This document shows positions 56,680-64,000 of a stretch of DNA of 64,000 bases, piece after piece. How positions within the stretch are numbered: the first letter of the stretch is position 1; every line of letters starts with the position of its first letter. A program made the position numbers and the translations under genes. Location of the stretch: contig CP136069.1 of assembly GCA_032622095.1 (NCBI GenBank), positions 2,825,462-2,889,461 on the forward strand, in the 5' to 3' direction. The notes under the pieces are model-generated. The model did no database searches, had not been told where the DNA came from, and worked only from the letters and a program-made list of their open reading frames with translations. Origin of the DNA: Siphonodentalium dalli (taxonomy: Eukaryota; Mollusca; Scaphopoda; Gadilida; Siphonodentaliidae).

Positions 56680-57350
56680 TTGAGACTTCCGTATATGTCT
56701 GTGTATATCCTTTATAGAATCAAAAACGGCTGGACAGATTGAGCTCAAACTTCCTATCTAAGGGTAAAAACCCACGGGACGCGTCGTCTTGGAGAAGCTC
56801 CAAGCACCCGTTCTTCACTCCCAGTCACAAAAAGGGCACTGTGGGGTTAATCGCGTTGATAGATAAAGAGCGTTCGTATCCGCAGTGTCATTGAAAAAGA
56901 GCGTTTATATACACGACGAGTATAAATACGGCTCCATTGACCATCTCGAGATGAAATTTCGTACTTAATTTCGTACTTAGGGGTTCCAAGGAACGGGGGA
57001 GATTTTCATCGGGTCAGGTTTTCCGCGCGAGGTGACCTTGACCTTCAAACGGGTACCCACAAATGATATATATATGTGTCCTTTATAGACTCGAACCGAT
57101 TGAGCTCAAACTTGCTACCTAGGAGTACTTTTGTGTGGGAAGTGTCATGGACGGGTCAAATTGTGACCCCGACCTGACCTTGACCTTGAAAATGATCAAT
57201 TCAAGGTAAAATCGGGTAAAACTGCCGGATTTCGACGAAATTTTACACCTAGGTGCAGCACACGTGTCTCGGAAGCTGTTGCAATTGCTTTTTCGAACAA
57301 AGCCATGAGACGAACCACGCCAGTGGCGGGCTAACCTGCTAGTATATTAT
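56680..57350. mobile_element. Degenerate repeat with gaccttgacctt units
   Basis: Two units with agactcgaaccgattgagct caaacttgctacctag and gaccttgaccttgaaa; it ends gcgggctaacctgctagtat, related to the start of the repeat at 28739. No coding frame. Confidence 0.45.
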
Positions 57351-57479
57351 AAAACTGTTGCATTTCAACAATCTTGTGCAAATGAATGATAATTTTGAAA
57401 TTCCAGGAATTTTCCAGACCAGCTAAGGGTAAATTTCAGCATATTTTCCAAACCTGGAGATGGCATTTTAAAATTCCTG

Positions 57480-57735
57480 AACAGTAATGCTCAGAACACA
57501 GAGTCTGCACTTTAACGTCAAGATGGTATAGTAATATCAGGTTTGTACAGTGATGCTCATAACACATTATCCGGCTTTTAATGTTGAGACAGTACAGTAA
57601 TGCTCAGAACACAGTGTCCACACTTTAATGCCAAGACGGTACAGTAATGCTCAGACCAAAGTGTCCGCATTTTAACATCAAGTTTGCACAGTGATCCTCG
57701 AGATATATCTTTAAAACAGTGATCCTCGAGATATA
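57480..57735. repeat. Degenerate ~55-bp tandem repeat
   Basis: Five or so units of cagtaatgctcagaacacag tgtccgcactttaa, related to the larger units at 58690-58890. Confidence 0.65.
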
Positions 57736-57738
57736 TCA

Positions 57739-58136
57739 TTAACCCTTTACCCAACAGAACGGCCCTGTGCCAATGCATTCTCTTATATATAAGAGAATGC
57801 ATTGGCTTAACACATATTAAAAATGATAAAATTGTCAAAGAATGTAGAAAAATATTATAAATTATTTTTAAAAATTTAAGAAAAAATTATAAAATTGTTA
57901 AAGAATGTAAGAAAAAATGGTAAAAAGTGTTAAAAAAATATTTTTTTTAGGCCAATGCATTCTCTTATATATGCGAGGCGACCTATGGTCATAACTGTAA
58001 CCATCACAATGTGGTCAATGAACCGGTTCCAATGATATCGATATTTGTATGGTGTTACTGAGACAGACCGAAGTTTTTTTAGGCTGTTGAAGCATTATTT
58101 GGGCGTTTTTGGCCGGTTTGTTGGGTAAAGGGTTAA
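57739..58136. mobile_element. Family A TTAA element with a collapsed hairpin
   Basis: TTAA flanks are present; the first hairpin has lost its loop (ctcttatatataagagaatg) and the second its right arm. Confidence 0.8.
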
Positions 58137-58192
58137 AACCTCTTTTGTGGAGAGTCAGAGTATACAAACTATACATTTATGGGGAATACAAT

Positions 58193-58590
58193 ATACAGGA
58201 ATGCCCTAAATAATCGACTCCATAACAGCAGTAGAATTATGGGTAACTTTTCAGGATTTAGCCGGAAATAAGGCTTGTTGCCATTCATCGCAAAGCTCTC
58301 CCCGAGCCATGTTAAAATATTTGTTTTTCGAAAAAAAAACCACAAGGAATACAAGCTCGGACAAAATTATGCATGTTGCGACAAATTTTAAGTCGTAAAA
58401 GGGGGATAACTCCATTAAAAAGAAAGAGTAAGATGGTCCTCATAATCGCAGAGTCACATGGTACTAAGCTTTCCCACGAGAGCTTTCCGATGAATGGCAA
58501 CAAGCCATATTTCCGACTAAATCCTGAAAAGTTACCCATAATTCTGCTGTGGTTAAGGAGTCGATTACTTATAGGGCGTTACTGTAAATG
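58193..58590. mobile_element. Family D element with an internal insert
   Basis: caggaatgccctaaataatc to agggcgttactgta; the palindrome is opened by ~170 bp containing tttttcgaaaaaaaaacc and agtcgtaaaagggggataac. Confidence 0.75.
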
Positions 58591-58689
58591 ATGGAAACTG
58601 CTGAGTAAACCCGCCACACACGACATCCGATTAAAACAATGTCCTAATGGGCCATACTTAATCCAAGAAGTAGCACTGTTAGGTGTGCC

Positions 58690-58890
58690 CCTTTAATGTC
58701 GAGGCGGTAAAGTAATGTTCAGAACACAAGGTCCGCCCGTTAACAGACTACTAACCTTTGAGGTGATGGGCTTTCCGAGTAATCGATATCTGATTAATGT
58801 CGAGGCGGTACAGTAATGTTCAGAACACAATGTCCGCCCGTTAACAGACTACTAACCTTTGAGGTGATGGGCTTTCCGAGTAGACTAACA
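58690..58890. repeat. ~102-bp duplication including the end and donor of minus-strand exon 2
   Basis: tgtcgaggcggta, cagtaatgttcagaacacaa, gtccgcccgttaacagacta and ctaacctttgaggtgatggg ctttccgagta occur twice. The copy at 58857 adjoins the full exon; the one at 58756 is an orphan exon end plus donor. Confidence 0.85.
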
Positions 58891-58968
58891 TCAAGTCTGT
58901 AGAGTAATACTTGACTCTTATGCATGCTGACTGCCAACAAGAACTGCAACAAACTTGTCATCAGTTGT
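58857..58968 (-). CDS. Minus-strand gene, exon 2 in window
   Basis: The exon is 112 nt, phase 2 to 0, between gtttttttgcag and TCAAAG|gttagt. It encodes QLMTSLLQFLLAVSMHKSQV, then LLYRLDVSLLGKPITSK: an amphipathic or buried helix and a short strand-like segment. The exon end with donor (aagcccatcacctcaaag|gttagt) recurs about 100 bp downstream at 58751-58781, as one unit of a tandem duplication. Confidence 0.7.
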
Positions 58969-59018
58969 CTGCAAAAAAACAATGTAAATTCTAGGAATTT
59001 ATTCAAAACCATTCCTTC

Positions 59019-59235
59019 TATAGTAATGCCCTAAATAATCGACTCCTTAACCACAGCAGAATTATGGGTAACTTATCAGGATTTAGTTGGAAATATGGCT
59101 TGTTGCCATTCATCGGAAAGCTCTCAGTGAGAGCTTTCCGATGAATGGCAACAAGCCATATTTCCGACTAAATCCTGAAAAGTTACCCATAATACTGCTG
59201 TGGTTAAGGAGTCGATTATTTAGGGCATTACTGTA
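59019..59235. mobile_element. Family D TA element, complete palindrome
   Basis: TA-tagtaatgccctaaataatc to gggcattactg-TA, a ~210-bp near-perfect foldback with centre agctctcagtgagagct. Confidence 0.88.
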
Positions 59236-59239
59236 GGCT

Positions 59240-60415
59240 ATAGGAGTGTGCAGAACTGACATTGTGAGTGACTGGGGCATGGCTAAATACGCCAGTTAGT
59301 TTATTAGTAAATCGGATTGAGTAATTTAATTAAGAGCCGGAACTATTTTAACAAGCCATCAGCATGTTTTGTGTGAAATAAAACAATGGCGACCAAAAGT
59401 AAGGTTTCAATTCGTGGACGCTAATGAAAATGGAGATATGTCTCCAACTGGTTAAACACGGAAAACCTCTAACATAAGCCCAATTGCAAACGCAGGTTGC
59501 ATAACATGCAATATAAATTGATATAAACGACTATATGTGTGAATCAATCAAACGGCCGCGGAAGGCCAATTCTCCAAAGCGAAACAGACAGTACATTTCG
59601 TAACATGTAAACAAAAGACGTTTCACAAATGACGTACGAAATAGTTCCACTTTCGACAAAAGTGTCATTGTTGCCAAGAAATCGTTGAAATCGTTAAATT
59701 AACAGTGAATACAGTTGAACAAAAGGTCGCTGACCAAAATGTCCCCCGACGAACGTGGCAGGTTTGAAGGATTTTTTTGGTTCTAGTTCCCTATACATGT
59801 ACTAAAACTGTAATTACACCCAATATGATACAATTGCGCACGTCGCACATTTATTATTTTCCACCTCTATATCACACAAAATCATATTTATATTGAAAAA
59901 ATTAACGGTAACAGTAGGGACACTAGGTGTGGGTGCATCGTCATTGGACCTGATGCGGACAGGATCTAGGGGTGACTAAGGTTGCACTTTACTTTCCTCA
60001 GTTCTACTGGATACAAAACAGGTGAGATACATTCTTTCGTAGAAATAAAAAAAATTTATTTGCCAGCCGCTTTTTGTAAAGTGTCACATGCTGTCGGAAA
60101 CCAATACAGCCTTTTATATCGCATAGTGTGGCCATAATATATGTTGATATTGAAAGCATTATCCCTTCAGTACATGATGTGTTCAAGACTTCAAATAGGG
60201 TAGGGGTACATAAAACAGTGAACATTTGCCAGCCGCTTGTGAAGTGCGACATGGTGCAGACTTTTTTTTATTCTTGACCCAAATCGGCCACATTTTTTGA
60301 AAAATGCCCACATCTCCGTCTGAACTCAAAATCGCAGGATCGTATGTTCTTATGCTGGTTAACATCTGTGCCAAGTTTTAAAACATTGACTGGAAAATGA
60401 CTGAATACAGGTTCG
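59240..60415. other. Intron sequence without recognised features
   Basis: A degenerate pair (ttgccagccgctttttgtaaagtg / tttgccagccgcttgtgaagtg; 60059 and 60225) suggests an old repeat. An acceptor-like ttttccag near 60392 on the minus strand is followed by an early stop and is not supported as an exon. Confidence 0.4.
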
Positions 60416-60419
60416 CATA

Positions 60420-60470
60420 CTTTAATGAAGTTAAGCAGCCGACCAATCGTAACCTAGTGACACGAGGGAG
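60420..60470 (-). pseudogene. Orphan duplicate of part of minus-strand exon 1
   Basis: On the minus strand, ctcgtgtcactaggttacga and cggctgcttaacttcattaa repeat the exon's ctcgtgtcgataggttacca and ctgctgcttaacttcaataa about 100 bp downstream of it. Diverged by several bases and not bounded by an acceptor. Confidence 0.7.
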
Positions 60471-60506
60471 ACAACTCTAAATGTCTGGATTCATGGTTGA
60501 GCTTAC

Positions 60507-60664
60507 TTGTTAGATGGAACTTTATTGAAGTTAAGCAGCAGACCGATCTGGTGGTAACCTATCGACACGAGAAGTTTCTTGAGTTTGGTGTTCTGCCACA
60601 GTGGCCTCACTGTCAGATCTGTGACCTTGAGTTGTATCTCCGGGGCGTGTTTCGTCAAGCAGAG
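60507..60664 (-). CDS. Minus-strand gene, exon 1 in window
   Basis: The exon is 158 nt, phase 0 to 2. The acceptor is ttaatcttgtag and the donor AACAA|gtaagc. It encodes LCLTKHAPEIQLKVTDLTVR, PLWQNTKLKKLLVSIGYHQI and GLLLNFNKVPSN plus two bases of a Lys codon. The donor is chosen because it alone gives the phase needed by the exon at 58968; GATAG|gttacc inside the exon would not. The stretch ctcgtgtc..taggttac and gctgcttaacttca is repeated about 100 bp downstream at 60420-60468. Confidence 0.6.
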
Positions 60665-60699
60665 CTACAAGATTAATAGGCTAAATTATTCCTTCATCC

Positions 60700-60985
60700 C
60701 TTTCTATAATAAATACAAGTAGTTCCCTTATTGAGCCCCACACAGAGTGAACAATGCACTGATGACTGTCGTCTGCTTGAGTCCATGTGGGGCTCCATAT
60801 GGGAGTGTGATATAAAATGATCCTTTCTATAATAAATACTCATTTAGAAGTAGTTCCCTTATGGATCCCCATACAGAGTGAACAATGCACTGATGACTGT
60901 CGTCTGCTTGAGTCCATGTGGGGCTCCATACGGGAGTGTTATATAAAATGACCCTGTCTATAATAAATACTCATTTACAAGTAGT
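60700..60985. repeat. ~122-bp tandem units carrying the satellite-related hairpin
   Basis: Two and a half units of ctataataaatactcattta plus a hairpin (gagtgaacaatgcactgatg, actgtcgtctgcttgagtcc, atgtggggctccata). The hairpin core is the reverse complement of the 94-bp satellite unit. Confidence 0.85.
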
Positions 60986-61275
60986 TCCCTTTAAATAGGA
61001 AATGTTCAGATAATAATTTCAACAAATGACAAGAGCCCGTTTGTTGAAATTATTATCTGAACATTTCCCACCAATTAATAGAAATTCTTCTGATTTATCA
61101 TTTTGTCTGCCATCTTGTTTACAGCTCTTAAACATCCCTCCCGAAGAATAATAGACCTTTACTGTAAATAACTGACTCCTTAACAACAGCAGAATTATGG
61201 GTAATTTTTCAGGATTGAGTCGGAAATATGGCTTGTTGCTCAGTGAGAGCTTTGTATGCAACAAGCCATATATAT
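60985..61275. mobile_element. Family G hairpin and family D fragment
   Basis: 60990-61070 has arms aatgttcagataataatttc; 61150-61275 has part of the family D palindrome (gcagaattatgggtaatttt). Confidence 0.65.
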
Positions 61276-61543
61276 GAGTGAAGGGACGTAAGCATGCAAT
61301 TCATGCAATCCAGTATACTAGTACCCCCATTTTGGATGGGGATATACATACATGTACATGTATGTACATCATTATATACAGTACATGTACGGTAATAAAA
61401 TGAAAATGAAAATGAAAATGAAAATGGTGATGAACATATATAGGGACTAGTATATATATGCGAATACCAGTACACAATAATAGCCATGTCTCCTTAACTA
61501 AAGTGTGTTTTTCATAGATTACATGTATCTGGGCATTCGAAAA

Positions 61544-63718
61544 TTAACCCTTTCAGTGCCAAGTCCGATTTTTGTATCAACCCATATTACCTTAATCATT
61601 TTTTAAATTTATTGATTAGTTATTATTAGAATAATAATTAATTATTGCCCAATCCGCGATCGCACTTCGTTCTGGTGCCCGGTATCGAACAAATATCCGG
61701 AAATTATACTAATTCATATCGACCGGAACTGTGACCTGTCACCTTTGAACTTAGCACCAATTTGGAATTATTTGACAATTTTTGACAGGTGGTTGAAATT
61801 ATTATCAAAGGGAGGGAGGGTGGGTTAAACACCCACCCTCCCTCCCTTTGAGATTATTTATCATATTTATTTTCTATCTCGGCGGTATACTTCAATACTC
61901 AGATTTTGACTTGTGTATTTGAGATATGTTATTTGAAATGATAATAGCGAATGTGATTTCCTTAGTGTTTGACAAATTTATCAAACTGATATATGTTATT
62001 GTGTAATGATATTCATTTATATTTGTATATGTCGGGAAAATGATATGATTGTTGTCGAACTGAGTGAATGTGTGGTGAAGATGATGGATGCATCTTACGT
62101 ACATGTATAATATTCACTGTGTAACAATGCTGAGCTTGGCTCACTCTTGCCCTACCGTATTATCGCGGGTATAAGACCAGGGGGCCTAGGGAATAAATAG
62201 CTTGAAAAGGCATGGGTGGTCTTATACCCCGGAAAAGTTTAGGCCCACCCCAAATTTTTTTCAATTTCAGCGGTGGTAAGTATTTGACATCAGCTTGCAG
62301 ACAGAAAAAAAGATAGACGAACTCGAGAAATTTAATATTTATATTCAAAACGGAAAAGTATACTTCGTAGGCATGTTCGAGAATAATCAATAAAATAAAA
62401 TAAAGTGAATCTTAAAATCTTATTTGTTTATTAAATTATACTTCCCGGGGAAACAAATCATTAACAGACACCAACTACAAAAGAACCGAGTCAGTTCAAG
62501 TTCAAAAGCCATGCGCGGCTATGCGCGTGCAAAGCCACAGTTGTCTGTCCAACTACAGTACTGTAAAAAACATATTTTTCGCGTTCAGTGACAACGTCGG
62601 TATGTTCTTCATGTAACCAAACACAGAGAACTGGCTTCCTGGTTATGTAAACACACAGTGGGTATAATAATGAAGCAGAAGGGGAACTAGTCATTGAACA
62701 ACAATGTCTTCCAAACTACGTCAACGTTATAACCAAAATAAAGGTTATTGACATTACATTTTTAACCTGCATTTTGTTCAGGTTTTACAGTACATATAAA
62801 CAGTAACTCTATTTATTAAAACATGTGCTTTTTTTAGCAGAAATATAACTGTCTTTTGTCAATACTGTTAGTGTTAAATAATTACACTCACTGGCTTTTG
62901 TTAAACATGCAATTAGTCGCTATTGTAACATCCTCAATGTGGACAATGGCTCACGAATAAAGCGTCGGGTTTATTAGTTTCCTAATCGGATTAAGTCTGA
63001 ACATTGATATAAACTATGGACTACTATAGACTATAGATGCGGGATTTACCCACACTGCTTACATAATTTAATAGTGTCATTTCAATCGGCTCGCGATTGA
63101 GTGTCCTTTATGGCTTGAATTATGGGAATGTTGGGCAATAAAACAACAAGACAAGTGTTATTATAATATTTTAATATTCACATTTAATTGAAAAATCACT
63201 TTTTTAAAGTAACTTATAGGCCTATTTACCTTTACTTAATCTGGAAACCGGGGATATTCCCCAATACTCGGCTTTCAGCTATTTCATCAGTTTTACCCCG
63301 ATTTTTGGTTTGCAAAGGCCCATATCCGAGTTTAAGCCGTTTTGGAGGGGTTATGATTAGGGCTAGGGAGGGGGTGGTCTTATACCCCGAAAAACTTACT
63401 TCTAGTGAAAATACTGGGGTGGTCTTATGCCCGAAAGTGGGCTTATACCCGCGAGAATACGGTAATAAATTGTGTAATCAATATTACACTTCGTTTTCAT
63501 CTTAATTCCTGTAATATACTGGTATTGGAATATCAGCGTTATCTCACGATAGATCACCATAGTTTTCCAGAGTAGGTTAGTTTCAGGGAGCAAGGGGAGT
63601 AATTTATAATAATGTCATACATTCAGGGAGCTCTTTATTACTATAATCAATAAATTTGAAAAATTATCAAGGAAATATGGGTTGATACAAAAATCGGACT
63701 TGGCACTGAAAGGGTTAA
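61544..63718. mobile_element. Family E palindrome split by 2 kb
   Basis: The left half (ttaaccctttcagtgccaag) ends near 61625 and the right half (ataatcaataaatttgaaaa to gcactgaaagggttaa) starts near 63640. The 2-kb insert contains the TA-flanked element at 62154. Confidence 0.75.
62154..63464. mobile_element. 1.3-kb TA element with CCGTATT ends
   Basis: TA-ccgtattatcgcgggtataa and ttatacccgcgagaatacgg-TA are inverted. tggtcttataccccg is repeated near both ends. No long frame in between. TA flanks fit a mariner/pogo-like non-autonomous element. Confidence 0.8.
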
Positions 63719-63907
63719 ACATCCCTCCAGAAGAATAATAGACCTTTACTGTGGTTCTATCTTGGTGGGGCTCACTATGGGATAGTTTTATCACAGATTA
63801 ACCAGATACACCTATAGTGATCCTCACTGACACGAGAGGCACTTTGCTGTCCATTTTTCTAGCATGGTGCTGCATGGTGGGGTATTTTGTTGTCTGTTGC
63901 ATTGTGC

Positions 63908-64000
63908 GCAGTGACTCGCAAATAGCGTGTCTGTCATTTGCAGAATGAGGTCCTAGCGGGCTAGCATCACCAAATTCACTCTCTGGAGACCTCATTCTGC
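63908..64000. mobile_element. Family B left end, cut by the window
   Basis: gcaaatagcgtgtctgtcat and ttgcagaatgaggtcc start the element; the palindrome loop is deleted (ctagcgggctagcatcacc). Confidence 0.75.

Larger units (their letters stand above)
47487..60664 (-). other. Unrecognised minus-strand gene (span of visible exons)
   Basis: Six exons on the minus strand join in phase: 60664-60507, 58968-58857, 54199-54128, 52660-52584, 50131-50053 and 47732-47487, with a possible 9-nt exon at 49216-49208. Phases are 0-2, 2-0, 0-0, 0-2, 2-0, (0-0), 0-stop. Together they encode about 270 residues of the C-terminal half of a soluble protein: an alpha-helical first part (LKKLLVSIGYHQIGLLLNFN, LLQFLLAVSMHKS), then a polar, Lys/Glu-rich part and a low-complexity tail. 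No transmembrane segment or catalytic motif was seen. I do not recognise the family. Exons 5' of 60664 should lie at or beyond 64000. Confidence 0.7.

Noticed and set aside
60183-60400. Minus-strand frame after ttttccag near 60392
   Set aside because: The frame entered from the acceptor stops almost at once, and the region has an internal degenerate repeat; not needed for phase continuity.

Overview
This window is animal genomic DNA: intron-rich, AT-rich and packed with short transposons. Interspersed repeats starting with AGCTCACCTGAG followed by CCGTCCGTCC runs, AGCTCAACTT repeats and ATACCCCC repeats are types I associate with molluscs, especially bivalves. A lophotrochozoan, probably a mollusc, is therefore the best guess. 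This rests on memory of repeat style, not on a search.

Two split genes can be read by joining exons through splice sites and reading phase. Gene 1 (+ strand, about 3.3-37.45 kb) is the 3' part of a TRPV-type cation channel: S2, S3-S4, S4-S5 linker plus S5, a pore exon, S6, TRP-box region and a C-terminal tail ending in a stop at 37451. The ankyrin repeats and S1 should lie upstream of base 1. The pore exon is present in four intact, phase-compatible copies (18549, 26830, 28362, 30693) with the geometry of a mutually exclusive cassette cluster. The fourth encodes a divergent selectivity filter (SVADFDD instead of SLGEFGD). Two further copies are decayed (17334, 21092); the second is joined to a 5.7 kb, 94-bp satellite. 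Gene 2 (- strand, about 60.66 to 47.49 kb) has at least six phase-compatible exons encoding a protein I do not recognise; its 5' part lies beyond 64000.

The rest is mobile DNA. There are TTAA-flanked foldback MITEs (several families, piggyBac-like ends), a 440-bp foldback family with 8-bp target duplications (hAT-like), TA-flanked elements with CAGTAATGCC or CAGCTATGCTC ends (Tc1/mariner-like), a tRNA-derived SINE, minisatellites of 17, 23, about 22, 44 and 94 bp, and a 630-bp segment copied 2 kb away with a 26-bp target duplication. Several insertions are nested cleanly enough to give relative ages.

The most unusual pattern is that many splice junctions in both genes sit beside partial tandem copies of themselves: acceptors, donors, exon ends, or the terminal exon tail with its stop codon. 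Some have grown into arrays. The main candidates for something undescribed are the mutually exclusive TRPV pores and this splice-junction duplication pattern.
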